From Sphingomonas kyeonggiensis (lineage in GTDB: Bacteria; Pseudomonadota; Alphaproteobacteria; Sphingomonadales; Sphingomonadaceae): a stretch of DNA of 64,000 nucleotides. The notes beneath the pieces are model-generated. The model did not search any database. It saw nothing but the letters and a program-made list of their open reading frames with translations, and was not told the origin of the DNA. The stretch lies in NCBI RefSeq assembly GCF_030812785.1, contig NZ_JAUSTJ010000002.1:1240001-1304000 (forward strand), given 5' to 3'. A program made the position numbers and the translations under genes. Below are positions 45,894 to 53,845 of the stretch, piece by piece; within the stretch, counting starts at the first letter, position 1; each line of letters begins with the position of its first letter.

Positions 45894-46670
45894 ATGCGCC
45901 GCGCACTGCCCATGGCCCTGCTGGCCACCACGATGTTTGCCGGCCCGGCTTTCGCCCAGTCGATGCCCTCGGATGTCGCCGATCTGGTCGGTGCGCGCGG
46001 CGCGGGCGGCGAGACTCAGCTCCAGGCCAGGGGATATAGTTTCGTCACCGTCAACACGGTGGGCACCACCAAATGGTCGCTGTGGTGGAGCGACCGGCAG
46101 CGCCAGTGCATCCAGGTCGCGACCAGCGACGGGCGTTACTCGCAGATCCAGCGCGTGCCCGAGCAGAATTGCCGCCCCGGCGCGCCCTCGCCTGCCGATG
46201 CTGGACCGCCCCCGAGCCGTCCCGCCGATACCGGTACCGATCGCGGCGACCGCTTCGGTCCGTCGATCACCCTGGTCTGCTTCGGCGGCGGCAGCACGCC
46301 CGCCGCGCGCTATCAGTCGGGCTATGTCTACAACAGCCGCAGCCACCGCTTCGAGCCGCAATATGGCACCACGCTCGGCCGTGACGGCTTCGCCTCGGAC
46401 CTGCAGATCGAGATCTGGCACGGCCGTGGCCGCATCCGGCCCGAGGGCAAGCTGGTCTCCCCGATCCATTCGGGCGGCGACAATGGCTGGTGGGACATCC
46501 AGAACCTGGTCGTCACCGCCGACCGCATCACCGGCGAGTATCGGATGAGCGGGCTGAACAAGCCCCGGTTCGAGATCGATCGCCGCTCGGGCATCATCCG
46601 CATCCGTGCCGCGACCAGCTTCACCGGCCGCTGCGACGCGGGCGACTGGCGCGGCGGCGGCGGCTTCTAG
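45894..46670 (+). CDS. Exported hypothetical protein
   Basis: A 258-residue protein with a signal peptide (MRRALPMALLATTMFAGPAFAQ). The first domain (VADLVGARGAGGETQLQARGYSFV, KWSLWWSDRQRQCIQV) resembles a short exported sphingomonad family. A Pro-rich linker and a second domain rich in Trp/Gly (NGWWDIQNLVVTADRITGEYRMSGLNKPRFEIDR) follow. AAAGGATC precedes the ATG. It ends overlapping a convergent membrane-protein gene by 4 bp. Function unknown. Confidence 0.65.
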   Translation: MRRALPMALLATTMFAGPAFAQSMPSDVADLVGARGAGGETQLQARGYSFVTVNTVGTTKWSLWWSDRQRQCIQVATSDGRYSQIQRVPEQNCRPGAPSPADAGPPPSRPADTGTDRGDRFGPSITLVCFGGGSTPAARYQSGYVYNSRSHRFEPQYGTTLGRDGFASDLQIEIWHGRGRIRPEGKLVSPIHSGGDNGWWDIQNLVVTADRITGEYRMSGLNKPRFEIDRRSGIIRIRAATSFTGRCDAGDWRGGGGF

Positions 46671-47338
46671 GCGAGCAGCGCGGCCAGCAGCACGAAGACG
46701 AGCGCACTCTCTAGCATCGTCACTGTGGCAATGCCGAAACCGCGCAGTTTCGAGATATTGAGCGCCCGGGCGAACCAGAAACTCTGCAGCGTGCCGTACC
46801 AGAGGAAGGCGGCCAGCAGGATCCACAGCCCGGCAACGCGAAACAGCGGATTGCCCGGCATCTGCGTCGCCAGCGACCCGATGCCCAGCACCAGCGCAAA
46901 CACGCCGGCGGGATAGCATTGCGCGTAGAAGAGCGGCTTCAGGCTGTCGCGGGTCAGCTTCTGCCTGCGCCGGCGCAGCAAGGCCACTGCCATGATCAGC
47001 GGGAAGACGGCGAAGAACAGCAGCCGCACGAGCAACAGGCTGGTATCGTCGCTGATCAGCCCGGCCAGCCCGCGCTTCTCCGCCACCAGCTCGCTCTGCC
47101 CGACCAGCGCCAGCTCGATGGTGTGGCTCAGCAGCAGGGTGAGCAGCAGGAACAGCGGCGGGCTCAGCACATCGGGATATTGCTGCTCGGGCGCATCCTC
47201 CAGCTCGCTGTCCGCATAGGCCATCATCGTGAAGGGCTGGCGGATCGTCCGCCACAAGGTCACCGGATAGAAGACCAGCCAGGTGATGATCTCGTAGAGC
47301 AGGTCGTCGAGCGACTTGAGGAACTGCATGAAGTTCAT
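46667..47338 (-). CDS. Integral membrane protein (permease-like)
   Basis: A 223-residue protein with about five membrane segments (VLSPPLFLLLTLLLSHTIELAL, LLLVRLLFFAVFPLIMAVALL, QCYPAGVFALVLGIG, VAGLWILLAAFLWYGTLQ, TMLESALVFVLLAALLA). The N-terminal amphipathic part (FPVTLWRTIRQPFTMM) suggests a Yip1-like or uncharacterised family. No transport motif is recognised. Confidence 0.65.
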   Translation of the reverse strand: MNFMQFLKSLDDLLYEIITWLVFYPVTLWRTIRQPFTMMAYADSELEDAPEQQYPDVLSPPLFLLLTLLLSHTIELALVGQSELVAEKRGLAGLISDDTSLLLVRLLFFAVFPLIMAVALLRRRRQKLTRDSLKPLFYAQCYPAGVFALVLGIGSLATQMPGNPLFRVAGLWILLAAFLWYGTLQSFWFARALNISKLRGFGIATVTMLESALVFVLLAALLA

Positions 47339-47436
47339 GCCGCGGTTTCAGCACAGCCGCGCCGGGCTTCCAATCGTCATTCAGCCGCTGGCAAGCGGCG
47401 CGCGGCATGCTAGCCTGGAAACAAAGGGGAAATTCC

Positions 47437-47886
47437 ATGATCCGCTGCCTGCCGCTGCTCGCCGTTCCGGCGCTTATCTTCGCCCAGCCTGCCGCGGCGC
47501 AGGACCAGGAGCCGACGGTAGAGGCGGTGCAGGCGAGCCTGGACAAGTTCGACTATGGCCAGATGCGCGTCGAGATCGTCGTATCGCGGGACGACGGCAA
47601 GAAGGCCTGGCTCGTCAGCCGTCAGGCAACGGGCAGCAAGATGCTCCGCCGCTGCGTGACCGAGTTCGCCACGCCCAAGGTGCTTCTGATCGCCAACACC
47701 AAGCCGACAAAGACCTATGTCCTCGACTGGAGCGAAGTGACCAAGGTTTCCTCCTCCGATCTCTATGAAATGGACCTGGAACACCGCGACACGGCGCTGC
47801 GCACGAAGTTCCGGTTCAATCTGACCGGTCTCGCGCCGGCCTTCAGCGAAGCGTTCGAGTTCCTCCGGAAGCAATGCTCCCGCTAA
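47437..47886 (+). CDS. Exported hypothetical protein
   Basis: A 149-residue secreted protein with a signal peptide ending AQPAAA. The mature region has TVEAVQASLDKFDYGQMRVEIVVSR and a C-terminal Cys (LRKQCSR). Only two cysteines are seen. AAGGGGAAATTCC lies before the ATG. Not assignable to a known family. A dispersed repeat begins 13 bp after the stop. Confidence 0.65.
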   Translation: MIRCLPLLAVPALIFAQPAAAQDQEPTVEAVQASLDKFDYGQMRVEIVVSRDDGKKAWLVSRQATGSKMLRRCVTEFATPKVLLIANTKPTKTYVLDWSEVTKVSSSDLYEMDLEHRDTALRTKFRFNLTGLAPAFSEAFEFLRKQCSR

Positions 47887-47899
47887 GCCCGCACATCGG

Positions 47900-48114
47900 G
47901 CTTCCAATGTAGGAAATCCTTTCGCATAGACTGGTGGATGCAGTCGTCTTCACCAGAATGTTTGATCTCACTCGTGGTCACGATTCAGTCCGCAGCCCCG
48001 AGCTCGATGGCGGTCGCACACGTTTTGCGGTCTGCAGTCTCATCCACCGCCGCTCCCTCAGAAAGTGCCGTCGCACGCCCGCGCGCGTGGATGTCGTGAA
48101 CTTAGTGAACTTCC
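47900..48114 (+). repeat. Head-tail dispersed repeat, copy A
   Basis: Head GCTTCCAATGTAGGAAATCC (from 47900) and tail GATGTCGTGAACTTAGTGAA (48090 on), 215 bp end to end, with unrelated intervening sequence. The tail holds a 9-bp direct repeat GTGAACTTA/GTGAACTTC. It fills most of the 367-bp gap between the two exported-protein genes; no gene is seen in it. Related copies lie at 60786-60945 and, with a gene inside, 57277-57947. Confidence 0.6.
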
Positions 48115-48201
48115 GCGCCTCCGCTGGCGCGATTCACCGCACTTCATTACGGGTCCGTCGTATCGGCACCGTCCGTTCAGCCCGGCTTCACGCGCATGTC
48201 C

Positions 48202-48228
48202 GGAACGTTTCGATGCCCCTGGCCGTAT
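48202..48228 (+). promoter_or_regulatory. Possible EcfG (general stress) promoter
   Basis: GGAAC, 17-bp spacer, CGTAT, with the start codon of the glycine-zipper protein 26 bp further on. The -35 matches the alphaproteobacterial EcfG consensus (GGAAC), while the -10 differs by one base from CGTTT. Weak but suggestive. Confidence 0.3.
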
Positions 48229-48253
48229 GGGCCCTCGGGAAGGAGAATTGATC

Positions 48254-48781
48254 ATGAAGCATCTGATAACCCTCGCCGCTGCAGCCGCGGCCAGCCTGGC
48301 GGTTGCGTCGCCGGCGATGGCCCAGCGCGCGCCCATCTATGGGCAGGACGAGGAAGCGCGTTTCGATGCCGCGCAGCAGCGGTTCGAGCGCGAGTACGAC
48401 CAGTTCCAGCAGGCGCTCGATCGCTATCGTGCCTACAAGGCCCGCCCGGTCGCGCCGCCGCCCCCGCCGCGTGGCGGCTATGGCTATGATCCGCGTGACG
48501 ACGAATTCTACGACGCGTCGCGCGATTATCGCGCCCCGCCTCCGGGCTATCAGGATCGCGTGCTCAGCCAGGACGATCGCATCTATCGCGGCAATGACGG
48601 CAAATATTATTGCAAGCGCTCGGACGGCACGACGGGCCTGATCGTCGGCGCGGCGGCGGGCGGCCTGTTCGGCAACGTCATCGCCGGTGGCCGCTCCAAG
48701 ACCGTGGGCACGCTGCTCGGCGCGATCGCCGGCGGTGCGCTCGGCAGTTCGGTGGACCGCGACCAGGTCCGCTGCCGCTAA
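48254..48781 (+). CDS. Exported glycine-zipper 2TM protein
   Basis: A 175-residue protein. Signal peptide to ASPAMAQ, a coiled-coil-like region (RFDAAQQRFEREYDQFQQALDRYRAYKA), a Pro/Tyr-rich segment, then KYYCKRSDGTTGLIVGAAAGGLFGNVIAGGRSKTVGTLLGAIAGGALGSSVDRD, the classical glycine-zipper (17-kDa surface antigen type) motif. It probably sits in the outer membrane or periplasm. AGGAG precedes the ATG. A terminator-like hairpin follows. Confidence 0.8.
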   Translation: MKHLITLAAAAAASLAVASPAMAQRAPIYGQDEEARFDAAQQRFEREYDQFQQALDRYRAYKARPVAPPPPPRGGYGYDPRDDEFYDASRDYRAPPPGYQDRVLSQDDRIYRGNDGKYYCKRSDGTTGLIVGAAAGGLFGNVIAGGRSKTVGTLLGAIAGGALGSSVDRDQVRCR

Positions 48782-48789
48782 GCTGTTGC

Positions 48790-48820
48790 GAGGCCCCGTC
48801 GCCGGGCGCGGCGGGGCCTC
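48790..48820 (+). terminator. GC-rich hairpin terminator
   Basis: GAGGCCCCG / CGGGGCCTC, a 9-bp perfect stem with a 13-nt loop, 8 bp after the glycine-zipper stop. No T-run follows. Confidence 0.55.
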
Positions 48821-48912
48821 CGTAGCTTCCCCTATTGGGGTAGCTCCGGAGCGGCTACTTCCCCCCTTTTCGGGCATGATCACGCCATAATGGGGGTATG
48901 AGGAGTCGCGTA

Positions 48913-49461
48913 ATGCCCGTTGAGCGCGTGCTGAGACAGCACGCCCATATTCTCGCCAATGCCGATGCGCTCGAGACGCTGGTCTCTGGTCCGCGGCCGG
49001 CGAATGTCGAAGGGTTGGGATTCCGTCGCTGGATGTTCACCCGCGATCTGCTCATGCATTTCGCCAAGATGGAGGGCCAGGTCTATGGCCCGCTGATGGA
49101 CGAAGTGGGGGGTGACGTGGCGCTGGCAGCTGGCCGCGCCAGTGCCGAGACCGCTGCGCTGGTCGCCGATTTCCGCGAGCACGTCACGCGCTGGCACGGT
49201 CTTCCCAGCGAGGAGCAATGGGACACCTATGCTCGCTCGATCCGCTGGCTGATGACGCGCATCCGCGAGCGGATCGAGGGCGAGGCAGCCGAGATCCTTC
49301 CCCTGCTGCCGCAGCTCCCGGTGAACGACGTCGGCGACTGTCCCGGCAAGCCGGACCATCGCTACGTCGCCGATGCCTGGGAGATTCGCGAGCTGATCTT
49401 CGAAGGGTCGGGATTCGTCACGGCGAACCAGTCCGGCCCGGGAGAGGCCGAAGCCGCCTGA
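48913..49461 (+). CDS. Hemerythrin-like domain protein
   Basis: A 182-residue helical protein. His in RQHAHILANADALETL and HFAKMEGQVYGPLMDEVG, and HVTRWHGLPSEEQWDTYARSIRWLMTRI could supply a di-iron site as in hemerythrins, but not every ligand is clear. The start at the second ATG has GAGGAG 8 bp upstream. Weak assignment; an alternative is an uncharacterised helical protein. Convergent with a tiny membrane-protein gene. Confidence 0.55.
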   Translation: MPVERVLRQHAHILANADALETLVSGPRPANVEGLGFRRWMFTRDLLMHFAKMEGQVYGPLMDEVGGDVALAAGRASAETAALVADFREHVTRWHGLPSEEQWDTYARSIRWLMTRIRERIEGEAAEILPLLPQLPVNDVGDCPGKPDHRYVADAWEIRELIFEGSGFVTANQSGPGEAEAA

Positions 49462-49467
49462 TCGGGC

Positions 49468-49545
49468 TCAATGCCAGAAGATCAGGATCAGCAGGATGAT
49501 CGGGATCGGAATGCCCAGCAGCCAAAGCAGGATTCCCTTGCCCAT
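49468..49545 (-). CDS. Tiny membrane protein (25 aa)
   Basis: A 25-residue frame: MGKG, then a hydrophobic helix (ILLWLLGIPIPIILLILIF) ending WH. GGAGAG precedes it at 5-10 bp. The same LLGIPIPIILL pattern occurs in other small alphaproteobacterial proteins, from memory. A possible EcfG-type promoter lies 36 bp upstream, suggesting stress induction. It is easily missed by gene callers. Confidence 0.65.
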   Translation of the reverse strand: MGKGILLWLLGIPIPIILLILIFWH

Positions 49546-49580
49546 CTTCACTCTCCAAGTTGTTGGTTTCGATAGCGAAA

Positions 49581-49607
49581 GAACCGTTTGGAGACGGCAC
49601 AGGTTCC
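49581..49607 (-). promoter_or_regulatory. Candidate EcfG promoter of the 25-aa protein
   Basis: On the minus strand GGAAC, 17-bp spacer, GGTTC. The -35 is the exact EcfG box; the -10 has the GTT core with one changed base before it. The start codon is 36 bp downstream. Confidence 0.45.
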
Positions 49608-49646
49608 CACTGGAAAGACAGGACGGCTTCGGGCACTGACGCAGGG

Positions 49647-51038
49647 ATGACCGACGGCCTGCCCCAGCCCCGCCGCGCCCTTGCCATCGCCGCGCTCTCG
49701 TTCGGATCGGCGCTGGTGGTGATCGACGGCGCGATCGCCACGGTGGCGCTGCCCACCATTGCCCGTGACCTGCACGTCGACAGCTCGGCGGCGGTGTCGG
49801 TGGTGACCGTCTACCAGCTGATGCTGGTCATGCTGCTCCTGCCGCTGGCCGGCCTGGGCGAGCGGATCGGTCTCAAGCGGATGTACCAGACCGGCCAGCT
49901 GGTCTTCACTGTGGCGACGGTGCTATGCTTCTTCGCCAAGAGCCTGCCCTTCCTGCTGATCGTCCGGGCGGCGCAGGCGGTGGGCGCGGCGGCGGCGCTC
50001 AGCGTCTCCTCGGCGCTGATCCGCCAGGTCTATCCGGCAAAGCATCTCGGCCGCGGGCTGGGCATCAATTCGGTGGTCGTGTCGAGCTCCGCCGCGCTGG
50101 CGCCGACGCTCGGCGGCCTGGTGCTGGCGATCGGGCCCTGGCCCTGGGTGTTCGCCTCGGCGGTGCCCTTCGCCATCGCCAGCCTGCTCCTCGGTCGCGC
50201 CCTGCCCGACAATGCAGCGCGGGACGAGCCGTTCGACGTGTTCGGTGCCCTGCTCTGTGCCGGTATGTTCGGGCTGGTGATCGGCGGGCTTGAGAGCAGT
50301 GTCCATGGCGACAGCCCGGTCGTGTCCGGGGCCGTGGTGCTCGCCGGTGCGGTGATCGGCTTGCTGTTCGTCCGACGCGAGCTACGCGAGCCCAAGCCGA
50401 TCCTGCCCGTCGACCTGCTCACCCGGCCCGTGCTCGCTCTGTCGGTACTGGGTGCCTATACCGCCTTCATCGCGACAATGACGCTGCTGCTCTCGCTGCC
50501 CTTCCGCCTCCAGCACGGCTATGGCTTCTCGCCGTCCGAGGTGGGCGCCGTGATCGCCCCCTGGCCGCTGACCACGATGATCGTGGCGCCCCTCGCCGGC
50601 TCGCTGTCCGACCGCTACCCCGCCGGTGCCCTGGGCGGGATCGGCATGGTCGTCGCGGTTACGGGGCTGTTCTTCCTCGCATTCCTTCCGGCGGATCCGA
50701 CCTGGCTCGACATAGCCTGGCGCATGTCGCTCACCGGTGCCGGCTTCGGCATGTTCCTCTCGCCCAACGCACGGCTGATCATCGGCTCCGCGCCGATCGA
50801 CCGTGCCGCCGCAGCGGGCGGGCTCGTCTCGACCACCCGGATGGTTGGCCAGACTACCGGCGCCACGCTGGTGGCGGCGCTGCTGGCGCTCGGTATCGGC
50901 GGGGGGACGGTCCCGCCCCTGGTCTCGGCCGGGCTCGCCACCATTGCCGGCCTGTGCAGCCTCGCCCGCCTCCGTCCTGCGATCCGCAACCCGCGCGCCG
51001 CCGAGACTGAGGACGTTCAGCCTGCCAAGCTGCGCTGA
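49647..51038 (+). CDS. MFS drug/solute exporter, 14-TM DHA2-like
   Basis: A 463-residue exporter of the DHA2 type. N-terminal ALVVIDGAIATVALPTIARDL is the family motif D1/C pattern. GERIGLKRMYQTGQLVF is motif A. RAAQAVGAAAALSVSSALI and an about 14-helix profile follow. The start MTDGLPQPRR lies 30 codons inside a longer frame. The substrate is unknown. It is a separate unit from the next MFS gene. Confidence 0.85.
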   Translation: MTDGLPQPRRALAIAALSFGSALVVIDGAIATVALPTIARDLHVDSSAAVSVVTVYQLMLVMLLLPLAGLGERIGLKRMYQTGQLVFTVATVLCFFAKSLPFLLIVRAAQAVGAAAALSVSSALIRQVYPAKHLGRGLGINSVVVSSSAALAPTLGGLVLAIGPWPWVFASAVPFAIASLLLGRALPDNAARDEPFDVFGALLCAGMFGLVIGGLESSVHGDSPVVSGAVVLAGAVIGLLFVRRELREPKPILPVDLLTRPVLALSVLGAYTAFIATMTLLLSLPFRLQHGYGFSPSEVGAVIAPWPLTTMIVAPLAGSLSDRYPAGALGGIGMVVAVTGLFFLAFLPADPTWLDIAWRMSLTGAGFGMFLSPNARLIIGSAPIDRAAAAGGLVSTTRMVGQTTGATLVAALLALGIGGGTVPPLVSAGLATIAGLCSLARLRPAIRNPRAAETEDVQPAKLR

Positions 51039-51118
51039 CCGGCCTAATACCTTTGTTTGAGCGTCGGAGCCGCAATCGCTCGTTGCGGTCACGGCGTGGA
51101 AGCGCTTAGAGGCAAGCC

Positions 51119-52450
51119 ATGGCCGCCGAAGCAAAGCACCCGTTCGCCGTACCCAATTTCCGCTATTATTTCCTCGCCCGGCTCTCGACGACGCTTGGGC
51201 AGATGGCGATGGTGATCGTCATCGGCTGGCAGGTGTATGACATCGCCCGCCGGACGATGACGGTGAAGGAGGCGGCGTTCCAACTCGGCCTGATCGGCGT
51301 CGCGCAGTTCCTCCCGTTGCTGTTCCTGTCGCTCTTCGCCGGCTGGGTCGCCGATCGGCTCGACCGGCGCTGGATCGCCCGCGCCGCGGTGGCGCTCGAG
51401 GCCTTCTGCGCGATCAGCCTTGGCGTGCTCACCTATACCAACGCGATCACCCTGCCCTGGCTATTCGGCATCGCGGCGCTGCTCGGAGTCGCCCGCGCCT
51501 TTGCCAGCCCGGCGCTGAGCGCGCTCTCGCCCAACCTGGTGCCCAAGGCGATCCTGCCCACCGCGATCGCGCTGAGCTCGCTGTCCTGGCAGATCGGCAC
51601 CGTGATCGGCCCGGCGATGGGTGGTTACCTCTACGCGGCGGCGGACTGGCTCTCCTATGCAGTAGCAGGCGGCCTGTTCCTGGTCTCCTTCGTCCTGCTC
51701 ATGCTGATCGGCGACGTGCCGCGGAGCGCGCGCAAGTTCAGCGGTAGCCCCTGGGCGCAGATGATCGACGGGCTTCACTATGTCCGACGCAATCGCCTGG
51801 TGCTCGGCGCGATCTCGCTGGACCTGTTCGCGGTGCTGCTCGGGGGCGCGACGGCGATGCTGCCGGTCTATGCCCGCGATATCCTGCAGGTCGGTTCGGA
51901 AGGGCTCGGGCATCTGCGCGCGGCGCCGGCGATCGGCGCGGTGGTGACTGCGGTGTTCTTCTCCTGGAGGCCGCTCAAGAGCGATGTCGGCGTCAAGATG
52001 CTGCTCGCCGTTGCCCTGTTCGGCGTGGCGACGGTGATCTTCGGCCTGTCCGCGCCGTTGCTGGTACCGGCACTCGGGCCGAGTGCAATCGGGCATGACA
52101 CCGCCCCTGCCGTGCTGGTCGCGCTGTTCGCGCTGTTCGTACTCGGCGCGGCCGACATGGTCTCGGTCTATGTCCGGCAATCGCTGATCCAGCTCTACAC
52201 GCCCGACGAAATGCGTGGTCGGGTCGGCGCGGTCTCGACCCTGTTCATTTCGGGCTCGAACGAGCTGGGCGAGGCCGAGTCCGGTTTCCTCGCCGCATTG
52301 ATCGGCCCGGTCGCCGCGGTGGTGGGCGGCGGCATCGGCGCCGTCCTTGTCACACTGGCATGGGCCAAGCTATTTCCGGAGCTGAGGCGGGCTCGCACGT
52401 TCGACCCTCCGGCCAATCTCGAGATTCCTCCCAAGGAGATGACGACATGA
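51119..52450 (+). CDS. MFS exporter, EntS/DHA3-like
   Basis: A 443-residue 12-helix exporter. Motif A-like [21 protein letters not shown] and [18 protein letters not shown] mark the EntS/DHA3 siderophore-exporter-like group. It overlaps cysK by 4 bp at its 3' end, so exporter and cysteine synthase are translated together. That suggests export of cysteine or a related metabolite as one possibility. Siderophore export cannot be excluded. Confidence 0.82.
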   Translation: MAAEAKHPFAVPNFRYYFLARLSTTLGQMAMVIVIGWQVYDIARRTMTVKEAAFQLGLIGVAQFLPLLFLSLFAGWVADRLDRRWIARAAVALEAFCAISLGVLTYTNAITLPWLFGIAALLGVARAFASPALSALSPNLVPKAILPTAIALSSLSWQIGTVIGPAMGGYLYAAADWLSYAVAGGLFLVSFVLLMLIGDVPRSARKFSGSPWAQMIDGLHYVRRNRLVLGAISLDLFAVLLGGATAMLPVYARDILQVGSEGLGHLRAAPAIGAVVTAVFFSWRPLKSDVGVKMLLAVALFGVATVIFGLSAPLLVPALGPSAIGHDTAPAVLVALFALFVLGAADMVSVYVRQSLIQLYTPDEMRGRVGAVSTLFISGSNELGEAESGFLAALIGPVAAVVGGGIGAVLVTLAWAKLFPELRRARTFDPPANLEIPPKEMTT

Positions 52451-53367
52451 AGGCCAATACGATCCTCGAGACGATCGGCAACACGCCGCACATCCGCATC
52501 CAGAAGCTGTTTCCGGATTCGGAAGTTTGGGTGAAGTCGGAGCGCTCCAATCCGGGTGGCTCGATCAAGGACCGCATCGCGCTGGCGATGATCGAGGCCG
52601 CGGAGCGTGACGGCAGCCTGCAGCCCGGCGGCACGATCGTCGAGCCGACCAGCGGCAACACCGGCGTCGGCCTGGCGATGGTCGCGGCGGTGAAGGGCTA
52701 CAAGCTGATCCTGGTGATGCCGGAGAGCATGAGCCTCGAGCGCCGCCGCCTGATGCTCGCCTATGGCGCGGCCTTCGACCTCACCCCGCGCGAGAAGGGC
52801 ATGAAGGGCGCGATCGAGCGCGCGATGGAGATCGTCGAGACCACACCCGGCGCCTGGATGCCGCAGCAGTTCGAGAATCCGGCGAATATCGACGTGCACG
52901 TGAAGACCACTGCGCAGGAGATCCTCAACGACTTCGCCGATGCGCCGATCGACGTAGTGATCACCGGCGTCGGCACCGGCGGCCACATCACCGGCGTCGC
53001 CGAGACGCTGAAGAAGGCCTGGCCGAACCTGAAGGTCTATGCGGTGGAGCCCGAGCTCTCGCCGGTCATCTCGGGCGGCCAGCCCGGCCCGCACCCGATC
53101 CAGGGCATCGGCGCCGGCTTCGTGCCGCGCAACCTCCACACCGACGCGATCGACGGCGTGATCAAGGTCGATGCCGGCGTCGCCAAGGACATGGCGCGTC
53201 GTGCGGCGCGCGAAGAAGGCATGCTCGTCGGCATCTCGTCGGGCGCGACTCTGGCGGCGATCCTGCAGAAGCTTCCCGACCTGCCGCAGGGCAGCCGGGT
53301 GCTCGGGTTCAATTATGATACAGGTGAGCGCTATCTGAGCGTTCCGGACTTCCTGCCGGAGAGCTGA
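52447..53367 (+). CDS. cysK: Cysteine synthase A (O-acetylserine sulfhydrylase)
   Basis: PLP enzyme joining O-acetylserine and sulfide to cysteine. The product is 306 residues. The PLP Lys is in [16 protein letters not shown], the substrate loop is [13 protein letters not shown], and phosphate binding is [15 protein letters not shown]. The C-terminal [10 protein letters not shown] is typical. It overlaps the upstream MFS gene by 4 bp; a hairpin follows. Confidence 0.96.
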   Translation: MKANTILETIGNTPHIRIQKLFPDSEVWVKSERSNPGGSIKDRIALAMIEAAERDGSLQPGGTIVEPTSGNTGVGLAMVAAVKGYKLILVMPESMSLERRRLMLAYGAAFDLTPREKGMKGAIERAMEIVETTPGAWMPQQFENPANIDVHVKTTAQEILNDFADAPIDVVITGVGTGGHITGVAETLKKAWPNLKVYAVEPELSPVISGGQPGPHPIQGIGAGFVPRNLHTDAIDGVIKVDAGVAKDMARRAAREEGMLVGISSGATLAAILQKLPDLPQGSRVLGFNYDTGERYLSVPDFLPES

Positions 53368-53400
53368 GACCACTGGAATTACCCCCGGATTAACGGTAGC

Positions 53401-53417
53401 TTCCCCGAGTCGGGGAA
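53401..53417 (+). terminator. Small hairpin after cysK
   Basis: TTCCCC-GAGTC-GGGGAA, a 6-bp perfect stem 33 bp after the cysK stop. No T-run; a weak terminator at most. The next gene starts 22 bp further on. Confidence 0.4.
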
Positions 53418-53439
53418 ACGTGTTTCCGGGGGGGAATTC

Positions 53440-53754
53440 GTGCGCAATGCGATGATTCTGGTGAGCGTTATGCTCGCCATCTATCTGGGGTGGCCGCTCG
53501 CCTTCGGAGGCAAGCAGCGTGGGCTGGAGACGCCGGCGGAAGCGCGCGGCGTGGTGGCAGCGCCGGTTTCGGCTGCCAAGCACACTAGGCCGGTGGTCAT
53601 GGCGAAGCTTGCGGCGCCTGTGCGTCCCGAGAGCTGCTACAAGCGCTATCAGCGCGAAGTGAAGCTGTGCACCGGCGCTACTGCTGCCGCCTGCAAGCTC
53701 GGCGCGGCCGATCATTGGGACATGTGCGAAGCCACCGGATTCTGGCCGAACTGA
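53440..53754 (+). CDS. Small hypothetical membrane-anchored protein
   Basis: A 104-residue protein starting at GTG (an ATG lies 4 codons in). An N-terminal hydrophobic segment (MILVSVMLAIYLGWPLAF) and a C-terminal Cys-containing part (CYKRYQREVKLCTGATAAACKLGAADHWDMC) suggest a periplasmic disulfide-bonded tail. GGGGGGG precedes the start. No recognised family. Confidence 0.55.
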   Translation: MRNAMILVSVMLAIYLGWPLAFGGKQRGLETPAEARGVVAAPVSAAKHTRPVVMAKLAAPVRPESCYKRYQREVKLCTGATAAACKLGAADHWDMCEATGFWPN

Positions 53755-53779
53755 GCCCTTCGCGGGCAGGTTGACCGGG

Positions 53780-53805
53780 CATTGCGGCGTTTCGGCGCCG
53801 CAATG
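53780..53805 (+). terminator. Hairpin terminator before the cell-wall hydrolase gene
   Basis: CATTGCGGCG / CGCCGCAATG, a perfect 10-bp stem with a 6-nt loop, 25 bp after the preceding stop. Followed by GTTCC, no T-run. Confidence 0.55.
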
Positions 53806-53845
53806 GTTCCAACCTTGTGACTTCTGCGTTATGGGCGGCGACCCC

